Of a stretch of DNA of 64,000 nucleotides, positions 1-11,110 are shown one piece after another. Within the stretch, counting starts at the first letter, position 1, and each line of letters opens with the position of its first letter. The stretch is from Rhododendron vialii. Taxonomy: Eukaryota; Streptophyta; Magnoliopsida; Ericales; Ericaceae. Location: NCBI RefSeq assembly GCF_030253575.1, contig NC_080566.1, positions 12,603,501-12,667,500 of the forward strand, read 5' to 3'. The notes under the pieces were generated by a model. It was not told where the DNA came from and searched no databases. It saw nothing but the letters and a program-made list of their open reading frames with translations. The position numbers and the translations under genes are program-made.

Positions 1-1106
1 TTGTCTATATAAGAATCATTTGGATTGTAAGAAATTACGCAGGCAATTGAGCACGGAGAAATGCTGCCTCCTGGGGGGGAGAGGTGCTCTTCCTTCCCTC
101 CTCCCCGGGCTTCCCTCTTCCTCACTTCCCTCTTCGCTCTCTACCTTTCCCTCCTCCCTCAGATCGTTGTCCCATTGTCCCTTTGTTTTCTCTCTGCCTC
201 GTTTCCTCCGCCCTCCCTGGTGTGGGAGGGTGTGGCGGTTCTTTCCGCCTCCGGTCGAAGGGTCCTTGGTCCCTCCGGGAGCCTAGCGGTGTTGGGTGGT
301 TCGATGTGCTTTCGAAGGTGCACAGGTGGCAGTGGCGGCGATCTAGTGGTGGTTGTGGTTTTGGTGGTGGGTGGTGGTGTGGCGGTGTTGGGGGATGTTC
401 TCTGTTTTCTTTAACTTTTGTTTTGCAGGTTTCTCTTATTTCAAAAAACAATCGATAAAGTTGCGGTGTTGATCGGCGATTGCTGTTTTCGGTGGTGATG
501 AGGTGGATGTGGCTCCCATGGCTGTTCTGCTCAGGTCGCTTTATGTGCCGAAGTACGGTCGATGGCCATTCCAAGTGCTCAGTCGAGTGAGGGGTCAGCA
601 GCTCGTCGCTTATGGGTCTATTGTTGCTGGTTGAGATCGTTATTCCTGGGATCTGTGCTGGGGCTTGATGTGGTGGTGGTGGGTTCCTCTCTACCTTGGT
701 TGCTTTGGTGTTCATTTCCGTAGGCTTGTCTCCACTGCCGATCTCTACATCTAGGAGAGGTTGGTCGGCTTAATGGTGAGGTTGGGTGATAGGCGCATGA
801 TATCATGGATATGAGCGCCTAAGTAGGGTGAATTAGCGCTTTAGAGGTGCATTTTATTCCATTTACTACTTGATGCCGTGCTTTTCCGTGTTTTGTGTTT
901 TTGGTTATTTTTGTAGGCAATAAGGCGGATTTAGTACAAAGGTTGGAATGCGTTGCCCTGAGGTCGGCTTGAACGTCGCCAGGGAGTCAAAGCGAAGGCG
1001 TATGTCGTCGGGTGACGTCATTGAAACATGGGGTGGCCAAATTCCATGCAAAGCTCTTGAGTTGACCACTAAGACAAGCGGTATCGATACTGCTGATGCA
1101 TGTATC
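1..1106. repeat. Repeat-derived flank (LINE-like and older LTR-element remnants)
   Basis: No gene is seen here. The stretch is G/T-rich and pyrimidine-rich, and its open frames are low-complexity shadows. About 603-787 matches 12697-12886 closely, so this part is a dispersed repeat. From about 800 on, the sequence changes character and ends in repeats of the motif GTATCGATAC at 1081-1110, where the copia element has inserted. The same motif occurs beyond the far end of the copia element (9505-9514), so both sides probably belong to one older element that was split. The exact family cannot be told by eye. Confidence 0.5.
603..787 (+). repeat. Dispersed repeat, copy 1 (LINE-like)
   Basis: This segment of about 185 bp is roughly 90% alike to 12697-12886 on the same strand. 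Copy 2 continues into a T-rich stretch and an A-rich tail, as plant L1 3' ends do. That makes a LINE 3' region a reasonable reading of both copies, but no reverse transcriptase is seen with either. Confidence 0.55.
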
Positions 1107-1111
1107 GATAC

Positions 1112-2336
1112 TGTTAGAAATAATTGATTTTGATTATATTTTTGGCATAATTGATTTCTTAAAAAGCATTGTTAAAATTGCAGTTATTAAAATCTCTATT
1201 GACTTGAACAAACCAATATACATGATCAATTTGTGTACAAATATTTTCTAGGAAAGGAAAGTCCCCTGGCTCGTACTTGTCTTTAGCATGACAAATAAAG
1301 GAACCCTTTATTAAATCTTGGCCCACTTATTTAATGACTTTGGTCCTTACTGGTTTTGGCTATTTATAGGCATCCTATTTTGTCAAATAAAAGAAAAAGT
1401 TAGAAGACTTAGAAACTCTCTTTTGCAAAGTAGAGACAAGTGGACAACCAGTAGTTTCTGCAGTTTTGGTTCAGTTCACCATTGTTGACTTTGGAGTTGT
1501 GCATTTAAGCCTCAAGATCGTTGCAGATCAAAATTTTCCGAAGATTTCGGCAGTTTTGGTTCAGTTCACCATTGTTGACTTTGGAGTTGTGCATTTAAGC
1601 CTCAAGATCGTTGCAGATCAAAATTTTCCGAAGATTTCGGCTCAACGTTCATAAGGTGCATTTAATGAAGATCAATTGTTGTAGAAAAAAAGATTTAGAC
1701 TCAACGGAAAGAACACAACGTTCATATTTTCTTCCTTATAAAAGAAAGGCTTCTGCACCAGAAAAAAACAACAAAAAAAGCTTCATCAGAGAAAATACTT
1801 AGAGCAATCTTCTCATACACTTCATTTTTTTTTAATTACTTTGAGAGATTTGTGAGCAAAATTGTTATATCTACTCTTTGAGGATTGTTGTAATTGTGAG
1901 CTACAAATTCTATTATCTTTTGAGCGATCAAGTGTTTGAGAAATCAAACACTGGTTCTGTAATTCCAAAAACAGGGGTTTTTGTTTTTGGTTGGAAGGGG
2001 TGGTTTTTTTGTTTAAGGATTTTGTACTTTAAATCCTTGCGGTTGTCTAGCTTCTCCGGAAAGCTAGGAGCGTCGGTAATTGTAAGCACCCGCAAGGCTT
2101 ACTGGTGTAATTCCATTTTTATTAGTGGAACCTTCAAGTGATTGTCTTGGAGAGAAGTGGAGTAGGCTGGACCATGGACAAATTCAGACCGAACCACTAT
2201 AAACTGGTTTTGCACTTCTTAACTCTCTCTATATATATTTGCTAATTAGTTATTTGCCTTGTAGATTTTAACTGGTAATTTTTTTAATTAGCAACCGTAT
2301 TCACCCCCCCCCCTCTAGGTTGCTGTCTGGGTAACA
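1112..2336 (+). repeat. 5' LTR of the copia element
   Basis: The LTR begins TGTTAGAA and ends GGTAACA, the TG...CA pattern. It holds an exact tandem duplication of 90 bp (1461-1550 and 1551-1640), a TATA-like TTATAAAAG near 1737 that may serve as promoter, and a C-rich tract shortly before its end. The LTR at 8234-9457 matches it almost base for base. Confidence 0.95.
1461..1640 (+). repeat. 90-bp tandem duplication in the 5' LTR
   Basis: Two head-to-tail copies of a 90-bp unit (1461-1550 and 1551-1640) look identical. The same pair is at 8583-8762 in the 3' LTR. It lies upstream of the TATA-like box, in the U3 region where LTR enhancers usually sit. Confidence 0.95.
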
Positions 2337-2338
2337 AT

Positions 2339-2350
2339 TGGTATCAGAGC
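2339..2350 (+). other. Primer-binding site (initiator tRNA-Met)
   Basis: TGGTATCAGAGC lies two bases after the 5' LTR. It is the usual copia primer-binding site, complementary to the 3' end of plant initiator tRNA-Met, and would prime minus-strand DNA synthesis. Confidence 0.9.
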
Positions 2351-2384
2351 TTGGACTCTTGTCTAAAGACTTTACAGTCTAAGA

Positions 2385-5300
2385 GTGATTATGGCAACCA
2401 CATCCTCACACATCGAGGGTCTATCAACCAACAGACCACCTTTGTTCAATGGAACAAACTTTGCCTACTGGAAAAATAGGATGAGAATTTATATCCAGTC
2501 CATAGATTATAGTTTATGGAAAATTATCTCGATCGGACCCAACATCCCCATGAAAACTGTAGAAGAGACCTCTGTGGTCAAGCCTGAGGCTGAATGGAAT
2601 GATGCAGATATGCGTAATATAGAATCAAACTCCAAGGCTATGAATATTTTATATTGTGCTCTAGATTCTGCTGAATATAATAGAATCTCTATCTGTGAAA
2701 CTGCTAAAGAAATTTGGGATAAATTGATAGCTACTCATGAAGGAAATAGTCAAGTAAAGGAATCAAAAATAGATATTCTAGTACACAATTATGAACTATT
2801 CAAAATGAAACCTGAAGAATCTATTTCTGATATGTTCACTAGATTTACTGATATCGTTAATGGTTTAAAATCTCTTGGTAAATCTTATACTAACTCAGAA
2901 ATGGCAAGAAAGATTCTCAGGTCCATGACAAAGTCTTGGGATACTAAGGCATCAATCATCTTGCAAACCATGGACTTCTCCAAATGTACTATGGATGAAC
3001 TTATGGGCACTCTCATGACAGAAGAGATACATCGCAAGCTAAATGAGGAAGTCGATACAAAGAGGAAAGATATCGCTCTAAAAAGTACTACCAGTAAATC
3101 AAAGAACACCGAGGAAGCAAGTAATGAAAGCGATGATGATGAAGAGATGGCCTTAATCACAAAGAATTTCAAGAAATTTCTCAAGAAAAAGAATGGATGG
3201 AAAGGAAGGAAATTTCTCAAAAAGAATGAGAACAAAGAAGATGATGGCAAACGTGATGAGATGATCTGTTACAAATGCAGAAAACCAGGGCATATGAAAG
3301 TTGATTGTCCTCAGTTCAAAAGGTTCAGCAAAAAGGACAAAAAGAAAGCAATGGTAGCAGCTTGGGACAACAGTGAGGACAGCAGCTCAGAAAGTGACGA
3401 GGAAGCTGAAGTGGCAAACCTCTGTTTAATGGCACTAGAAGAAAATAAGGTATATCATGACTCCTCATCTCTTTCATTTGATGAATTACAAAAAGCTTTT
3501 AGAAGTTTGCAAGTTGATTTTGAAAAAGTAAAATCAAAGAATAAAGCTTTTAAGAAACTCGCCAAAGAACTTTCAAATGAAATGAATAATTTGATTGACG
3601 AGAAAAATGCTTTAGAAGAAGAAAATGAAATTTTGAAAAATAGTTCTAACACTGATCTTCTTGATAAAAAAATTAAAGATTTAATTACAGAGAGAAATGC
3701 TCTGGAAGAAGAAAATGAGAATTTGAGAAAAGCTTCAAATGTTGATTTTTTGCATAAACAAATTGATGATTTAACTAAATCTCTTGAAAAATTAACGATG
3801 GGTAAAGAAGCCTTAGACTTACTTCTTGGAAAACAAAGATGTTCTTTTCATAAAGCTGGAATTGGTTATAATCCTGACGAACATAAAAATCTTTACAAAA
3901 ATCTTTTTAATAAAAGCACTTCACCTATTCGTCCTAAAATTACTTGTCATTATTGTGGTATAGTAGGACATATTTCACCTTCATGCTCTATGAAGAGACT
4001 TTCATCTGTTCATGTTAACAAGACTTGGGTTCAAAAGAACCAAACATACCCTATTCAAGCTAACCAACATGGACCCAAGATGATATGGGTACCAAAAATC
4101 AAGTTTTGATATGTTATTGTAGGTATGTCTCAAATCCATATCAACTAAGGGTAAATGGTACCTTGATAGTGGATGCTCAAGGCATATGACAGGAGATGAA
4201 AAGGCTTTCAATTCTCTAACTCCAAAAGATGGAGGATTCGTAACTTTTGGTGACAATAGCAAAGGAAAAATCATCGGTATAGGTAATATCGGTATATCTC
4301 CTTCTCCTGTTATAGAAGATGTCTTATTTGTTGATGGTCTTAAACACAATCTTATTAGCATTAGCCAATTATGCGATAAGGGTAACAAAGTTATTTTTGA
4401 AAAATCTAGTTGCATCATTGAGAGTATCAAAGAACACAAAACATTATTTGTTGGCCAAAGACTTGAAAATGTTGATATTGTCAACTTAAATGATTTGAGC
4501 AAACAAGGTGTAAAATGTTTTTCTGCAATGAGTGATAATAGTTGGTTATGGCATAGACGCCTTGGACATGCACACATGGATGCAATTTCAAAACTTTCTA
4601 GAAAAGAATTAGTTGTTGGTCTTCCAAAAATCAAATTTGAAAAAGATAGATTGTGTGATGCATGCCAACAAGGTAAACAAACAAAAGTTTCTTTCAAATC
4701 TAAAAATGTTATTTCAACTGCAAGGCCATTACAATTATTACACATGGATTTATTTGGCCCTACTAGAACAGCAAGTCTTGGCGGCAAATACTATTGTCTT
4801 GTTGTTGTGGATGATTTCTCTAGATTTACATGGGTTATGTTCCTAACTACTAAGGATGAGGCTTTTCCTTCTTTTACAAAACTATGTAGAAAAGTTCAAA
4901 ATGAAAAAGGATTTGTTATTTCAAATATTCGAACCGATCATGGTAGAGAACTTGAAAATTCTTTATTTGAAAAATATTGTGATGATCATGGTATAGATCA
5001 CAACTTTTCTGCACCTCGCACACCTCAACAGAATGGGGTAGTTGAGAGGAAAAATAGAACTCTTGAAGAAATGGCTAGAACAATGCTGTGTGAAAACTCT
5101 CTACCTAAATACTTTTGGGCATAAGCCGTTAACACTGCTTGTTATGTTCTAAATCGAGTCTTGATTAGACCTATCCTCAAAAAGACACCATATGAGCTAT
5201 GGAACGATAGAAAACCCAATATTGGTTACTTTCATGCTTTTGGTTGTAAATGTTTTGTCTTAAACAATAGAAAAGATCATTTGGAAAAATTTGATTCAAA

Positions 5301-7236
5301 ATCTGATGAAGGAATTTTTATTGGTTATTCAACTTCAAGTAAAGCATATAGAGTGTACAACAAACGCACTTTACTTGTAGAAGAATCTGTTCATGTTTCT
5401 TTTGATGAATCTAATCCATCTACTGCCAAGATTATTATTGATGATGATGAGATAGATATCATAAAAGAAGTGCAAGACTTAACTATTAGCAAAGAAAATA
5501 GTGAAAGACAACAAGAGAGCACTAAAGCAAAGGATGATGTGGCTCTTGATCAATCACAAGATCCTATCAGCAATCAAGATCTACCTAAAGAATGGAGATT
5601 TGTGCAAAATCATCCAAAAGATTTGATTCTTGGAGATGTTTCAAAAGGTATATCTACTCGCTCATCCCTTAAAAATATTTGTGGTAATTTAGCTTTTGTC
5701 TCTCAAATTGAGCCTAAAATTTTTTTTGAAGCTGAAAATGATGAAAACTGGATTTTAGCTATGCAAGAAGAACTGAGTCAATTTGAGAGAAATAAAGTTT
5801 GGAATTTAGTACCTAGACCTCACGATCACACCATCATTGGCACTAAATGGGTTTTTAGAAATAAATTGGATGAATCAGGAAACATTATTAGAAATAAAGC
5901 TAGATTAGTTGCACAAGGCTATAATCAAGAAGAAGGCATTGATTTTGACGAGACATTTGCACCTGTTGCTAGACTAGAAGCTATTCGGATGCTACTTGCA
6001 TTTGCATGTTTCAAAGATTTTAAACTTTTTCAAATGGATGTGAAAAGTGCATTTTTAAATGGCTTTATTAATGAAGAAGTTTATGTTAAACAACCACCTG
6101 GTTTTGAAAATCATTCATATCCTGATCATGTTTATAAGCTTTCAAAAGCTTTGTATGGTCTAAAACAAGCTCCACGTGCATGGTATGATAGACTTAGTTC
6201 TTTCTTACTAGAAAATGGTTTTTCTAGAGGAAAATTAGATACGACTCTTTTCATAAAAACCGAAAATCATGATATGCTTATTATTCAAATTTATGTTGAT
6301 GATATTATTTTCGGTGCTACTAATGAAAAATTATGCAAAGAGTTCGCTAAGTGTATGCAAGGGGAGTTTGAAATGAGTATGATGGGAGAACTCAATTTTT
6401 TTCTTGGACTCCAAATCAAGCAATCAAAAGATGGAATCTTTATAAATCAAGCAAAGTATACGAAAGAACTTCTCAAAAGATTCAACATGGAAGATTCCAA
6501 AATCATGAAGACTCCAATGAGCCCAACCACTAAACTCGACAAAGATGAAAATGGTAAATCAGTAGACACTAAAATGTATCGAGGTATGATCGGTTCACTT
6601 CTTTATCTTACTGCTAGTAGACCTGACATCATATTTAGTGTTTGCTTATGTGCTCGTTTTCAATCTAACCCAAAAGAGTCACATTTAGTAGCTGTAAAAC
6701 GTATTTTTAGATATCTTGCAGGAACTCCTAATTTGGGGTTATTTTTTCCTAGAAATACTTCTTTCGACTTAATTGGTTTTTCTGATGCTGATTATGCCGG
6801 TAGTAAAACTGATCGTAAGAGCACTAGTGGTACATGTCAATTTCTTGGAAACTCATTAGTATCTTGGTTTAGTAAAAAGCAAAATTCAGTTGCTTTATCG
6901 ACTGCCGAAGCTGAGTATATAGCTGCTGGTAGTTGTTGTGTTCAATTATTATGGATCAAACAGCAAATGGAGGATTTTAATCTACATTATGATCATATTC
7001 CAATTAAATGTGATAATACAAGTGCAATCAATTTAACAAAAAATCCCATTCAACATTCTCGAACAAAACATATTGAAATTAGACATCATTTTATACGTGA
7101 TCATGTTCAAAAAGGGGACATCGTTCTTGACTTTGTCAGTACCGACAAGCAATTGGCGGATATTTTTACAAAACCCCTTATTGAAGAACAATTTTGTTTT
7201 ATCAGAAGAGAACTCGGGATGTCTAATCCATTCTAA
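2385..7236 (+). pseudogene. Copia gag-pol coding region (broken)
   Basis: The gag part (about 2.39-4.1 kb) has a UBN2-type gag domain, a zinc knuckle beginning CYKCRKPGHM, long coiled-coil stretches and a second knuckle, CHYCGIVGH. Next come the protease motif WYLDSGCSRHMTG, the GAG-pre-integrase motif WHRRLGHA, an integrase core with HMDLFGP and TPQQNGVVER, reverse transcriptase with YVDDIIFG, and RNase H with [17 protein letters not shown] and [10 protein letters not shown]. The order is that of Ty1/copia and the motifs are of SIRE type. The region is broken, with about two breaks, so it is scored as a fossil coding region. Confidence 0.93.
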
Positions 7237-7485
7237 ATATTTTTTTTGAGATTTTTTAGTATTACTTGTCTAATCATTTTTTTTGGAGTACTTACCATCA
7301 TAATGTTTAATAAATCACTCCGAACATATGACACTCAATTCTATGCGACATTAAGGGGACACAACAATAAACACCCGAACACAATTTTCTTCCCCTATTT
7401 TTGTCTTATTCGGCGCGGCAACCCCTATCCTCAATTTCAAATTTCAAATTTCAAATTTTTTTTCTTTCTCAACACTTCTCTCATA

Positions 7486-7497
7486 CTCTATAAATTC
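7486..7497 (+). promoter_or_regulatory. TATA-like box ahead of the extra ORF
   Basis: TATAAAT (7489-7495) lies about 92 bases before the ATG of the 90-residue ORF. A C/T-rich stretch typical of plant 5' leaders separates the two. The layout is that of an internal promoter inside the retrotransposon. This is inference from layout only. Confidence 0.4.
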
Positions 7498-7586
7498 AAC
7501 AACACAATCTCTATCTCTTCATCTATCTATCTCTCCTTCTCTCTCGGCCTAAATCTCTCCAAATCTCTATCCTTCCAAATCGAGCA

Positions 7587-7859
7587 ATGGCAAACTTACC
7601 GCAAGGGTTACCGTTTGAGTTTTACGAAAGAGATGCCGAACGAGCAGAGTTCAGGTTGTTTATCCAAACCATTTGGATGCAACTCTTTATTTTCATTCTG
7701 CTGTGTGCGTTACTTACAATGAGAATACCACCATGGTTCGGGTGGAATGTAAATGTGGATACTCTGTGGTATTGGATTGGCATTGTAGCTGCCGCTGTAG
7801 CAGCCATTATTCGAGCATACGAAAATCAAAGACGCCAAGCTTTCGATGAAAGAAGATAG
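7587..7859 (+). CDS. Small two-helix membrane ORF downstream of pol
   Basis: This 90-residue ORF lies between the end of pol and the 3' LTR, on the element's sense strand. It starts in a good plant context (GCAATGGCA) and is open to its stop. Two hydrophobic segments, about residues 28-46 (FIQTIWMQLFIFILLCALL) and 58-76 (TLWYWIGIVAAAVAAIIRA), are joined by a short loop. The ends are charged, with a basic tail (ENQRRQAFDERR), so a small two-pass membrane protein is the natural reading. SIRE-type elements often carry an extra env-like ORF at this place, but those are much longer and I recognise no homology. It could be a reduced env-like frame, a captured host fragment or chance. It looks whole. 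Confidence 0.5.
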   Translation: MANLPQGLPFEFYERDAERAEFRLFIQTIWMQLFIFILLCALLTMRIPPWFGWNVNVDTLWYWIGIVAAAVAAIIRAYENQRRQAFDERR

Positions 7860-7939
7860 AGTGCTACAGGGCAAGAGAGGCATGGTGCTGGAACCATGGC
7901 CATATTGTTTTTCTCTTTTGAGCTTTTTTTTTTTTGATG

Positions 7940-8233
7940 ATGTCACAGGGGGAGAAAAAGAGAAGTTTTATTTGATCTATCTTGCTATTTTTAATATTTT
8001 TAACTGTTGTGGGCTAATTTAAAAAATTGCTTGCTATGATCTGTTGATTAAATCTGTTGATTAAAAATTGCTGGCTATGATCTGTTGATTATTGCTATTA
8101 CTCGTTGATCATAGATAACTGCTTTGGTGCATATATTAAGGGGAGCATATATGTAGGGGGAGCATTTGTTTTTTTTTTACTTAACATTGCTTTTAAAAAT
8201 TGTATTTTGTGTCATCATCAAAAAGGGGGAGAT
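7940..8233 (+). other. Purine tracts before the 3' LTR (polypurine tract region)
   Basis: Three GGGGAG-type purine tracts occur here: near 7947-7968, at about 8138-8165 (two short ones), and AAAAAGGGGGAGAT just before the 3' LTR at 8234. The last has the position of the plus-strand primer. Several tracts of this kind are usual in SIRE-type elements. Confidence 0.75.
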
Positions 8234-9457
8234 TGTTAAAAATAATTGATTTTGATTATATTTTTGGCATAATTGATTTCTTAAAAAGCAATGTTAAAAT
8301 TGCAGTTATTAAAATCTCTATTGACTTGAACAAACCAATATACATGATCAATTTGTGTACAAATCTTTTCTAGGAAAGGAAAGTCCCCTGGCTCATACTT
8401 GTCTTTAGCATGACAAATAAAGGAACCCTTTATTAAATCTTGGCCCACCTATTTAATGACTTTGGTCCTTACTGGTTTTGGCTATTTATAGGCATCCTAT
8501 TTTGTCAAATAAAAGAAAAAGTTAGAAGACTTAGAAACTCTCTTTTGCAAAGTAGAGACAAGTGGACAACCAGTAGTTTCTGCAGTTTTGGTTCAGTTCA
8601 CCATTGTTGACTTTGGAGTTGTGCATTTAAGCCTCAAGATCGTTGCAGATCAAAATTTTCCGAAGATTTCGGCAGTTTTGGTTCAGTTCACCATTGTTGA
8701 CTTTGGAGTTGTGCATTTAAGCCTCAAGATCGTTGCAGATCAAAATTTTCCGAAGATTTCGGCTCAACGTTCATAAGGTGCATTTAATGAAGATCAATTG
8801 TTGTAGAAAAAAAGATTTCGACTCAACGGAAAGAACACAACGTTCATATTTTCTTCCTTATAAAAGAAAGGCTTCTGCACCAGAAAAAAACAACAAAAAA
8901 AGCTTCATCAGAGAAAATACTTAGAGCAATCTTCTCATACACTTCATTTTTTTTTTAATTACTTTGAGAGATTTGTGAGCAAAATTGTTATATCTACTCT
9001 TTGAGGATTGTTGTAATTGTGAGCTACAAATTCTATTATCTTTTGAGCGATCAAGTGTTTGAGAAATCAAACACTGGTTCTGTAATTCCAAACACAGGGG
9101 TTTTTGTTTTTGGAAGGGGTGGTTTTTTTGTTTAAGGATTTTGTACTTTAAATCCTTGCGGTTGTCTAGCTTCTCCGGAAAGCTAGGAGCGTCGGTAATT
9201 GTAAGCACCCGCAAGGCTTACTGGTGTAATTCCATTTTTATTAGTGGAACCTTCAAGCGATTGTCTTGGAGAGAAGTGGAGTAGGCTGGACCATGGACAA
9301 ATTCAGACCGAACCACTATAAACTGGTTTTGCACTTCTTAACTCTCTTTATATATATTTGCTAATTAGTTATTTGCCTTGTAGATTTTAACTGGTAATTT
9401 TTTTAATTAGCAACCGTATTCACCCCCCCCCCCCCCTAGGTTGCTGTCTGGGTAACA
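8234..9457 (+). repeat. 3' LTR of the copia element
   Basis: This LTR matches 1112-2336 with about nine substitutions and three small length differences, in a T run, a TTGG repeat and the C tract. It begins TGTTAAAA and ends GGTAACA, and it carries the same 90-bp tandem pair (8583-8672 and 8673-8762). Confidence 0.95.
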
Positions 9458-9462
9458 GATAC

Positions 9463-9829
9463 AAAGTGGTTCAAGAGTGATCCAGAAGGCGAACAGAGAG
9501 ATGGGTATCGATACTCTCATGTTCAGTACCAATACCGAGGGTCTTAACGAGAAAATTTTGTTTCGTCGTTTTTCTTTAATTCCGGATAAAAGTTTTTCAT
9601 TATAAATACCCCTCCGTACTTCGTTTTTAGGGTTTGGATTTTATTGTTGCAGCTTTTAGACGTTCGCTTTTCTTTCCATAGCTTTTCCTTTGAAGTCAGT
9701 AGTGCAAGATATACTACCCAGATGGGCCGCCACCTTACCTTTAGCTACCAGCATGCACCCATTGGTGCCAAACAAACCAAGTCCAACAAGAAAATTAAAC
9801 ATCCATACTAAATTATTATAGACCGATTA
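9463..9829. other. Flank of the older element split by the copia insertion
   Basis: No gene is seen. GTATCGATAC at 9505-9514 repeats the motif found just upstream of the copia element. A TATA-like TATAAATACCCC near 9602 followed by a T-rich stretch looks like the U3/R part of an LTR, but no second LTR was found. Confidence 0.35.
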
Positions 9830-9969
9830 TCAAAAAAAAAAAAAAATTATTACAGACCCAAATATTAGAAAATCAAAAACAGTCCACCGACACTGAAAAA
9901 CATGAAATAAATACATAAAATGACACAACCACCTAGCCTTATGCATCATGGATATCCCAGCGAAATCGT

Positions 9970-11110
9970 CACTAACCTCCAGCTCCGGAAGCTCAAGCTC
10001 CTGATATGGTTCCGAAGACTGTCCCACAACATGCCCGTGCAACCATTTATTCTGATGCACCAACTGTCACTGAGTCCTCTCAACTTGACGCACCTCTCTC
10101 TTTAACTTCTGCTGGCCTTTAACCATAGCCACCTCAAGACCAAAAAATTTCTTCAACCAAGTGCTAACGCTGGCATTCGCCGGGGGCTCAGTCAACAATG
10201 CCCCCCGCCAACCTCTAGAATGGGCCACACTCTTTCGAAGAATAGAGCTATCAACATCACCCAACTTAGCCTCATCATTCTTAAAATATTTCGCCGCTAG
10301 CCCCTCAGTGGCCCTACAGATAGAGGAAATCAGACACGGGAATGGCATCCGAGTGTTGGTTGTCGCATCTCTGAACTCTATGATTTTTATAAAGATATAT
10401 TGGGCCTAGTCACACACCGTATCCTCCTCCATGAATGCCACCAACATGTTCCCCGTAGTCTCCGAAGGCTTATTCTCTGCTGGCCGAGGGTCCAGGTTAT
10501 AGCAAACTAACTGATTAACAAATCGAAACGACAGTCTAAACTTGCCAGGCCGATGGGGAACCATACCGTTTTTTCTTTCCTCATACAGCACATCAAACAC
10601 CACATCTTGCAGAAAATCTAAATTAGGCACCGGGTAGTTCGTCTCCCCCATGGGTCGAACATACGACAAACTGGCCGCAATGATATCAGGGGTTACTTGC
10701 ACATGCACCTTTCCAATCCTAGAGGTAATATAGGCCTTGGGATGCAAGTCAGTCCCGGCCTCAGGCAACGACATATGCTTATAAAATTCCTCTACTAACT
10801 CAATATTACATCCAGGATTGGGTTCGAACTAGAAGGACAAACCTTGTCTGACAATCACCTAGATGACAATGTCATTCGATGGGAAGCTATCCCTGACAAT
10901 GTACCTCTCCGCCTTGATTCCCCGGCCTTTGCATGAGGCCTCCCACGCCACCTGCTCATCCTTGGCGATTTGGTCCCGGTTCCTCCTCCGCAGACGAGCC
11001 AGGCTCTCCACCGGAGCGGGTTCTTGCACCGAATCCGGGTGGTCTGCATGACCGAAAGAACCCACTCCCTTTCCTTTCTCTGCCTCCGTTAGTCTCTTTT
11101 TGGGTGCCAT
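9970..11110 (-). pseudogene. Retroelement-type 'putative plant transposon protein' remnant
   Basis: On the minus strand, collinear protein pieces run from near 11110 (starting MAPKKRLTEAEKGKG) to about 10067. The middle piece has features of the plant transposon-associated domain I recall as Pfam PF20167: a stretch like KVHVQVTPDIIAASLSYVRP, then NYPVP, then FVNQLVCYNLDPRP, and later MPFPCLISSICRA. Proteins of this kind are common beside plant LTR-type elements. The GTATCGATAC-like repeats on both sides (9505, 11411, 11431) suggest it belongs to the older element around the copia insertion. The coding region is broken, with at least two breaks. The family is inferred from motifs only. Confidence 0.55.

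Larger units (their letters stand above)
1107..9462 (+). mobile_element. SIRE/Maximus-type Ty1/copia LTR retrotransposon
   Basis: The element proper is 1112-9457 and is flanked on both sides by the 5-bp duplication GATAC (1107-1111 and 9458-9462). It has two LTRs of about 1.22 kb, a primer-binding site matching initiator tRNA-Met, and in order gag, protease, integrase, reverse transcriptase and RNase H, which is the copia order. A gag with coiled coils and two zinc knuckles, 1.2-kb LTRs, a long stretch after pol and several GGGGGAG purine tracts all suit the SIRE lineage. The LTRs differ at about nine bases plus a few length changes, so the insertion is probably well under a million years old at usual plant rates. 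The coding region is broken, with about two breaks, so it is treated as a recent fossil. Confidence 0.93.

Noticed and set aside
20-458. Three overlapping open frames on the plus strand rich in Pro, Ser, Leu and Gly
   Set aside because: They are low-complexity translations of a G/T- and C/T-rich repeat, overlap in all frames and show no domain.
122-715. A 197-residue minus-strand frame
   Set aside because: It is the shadow of the same G/T-rich repeat. Its end matches the frame at 12712-12915 only because the DNA is a dispersed repeat.
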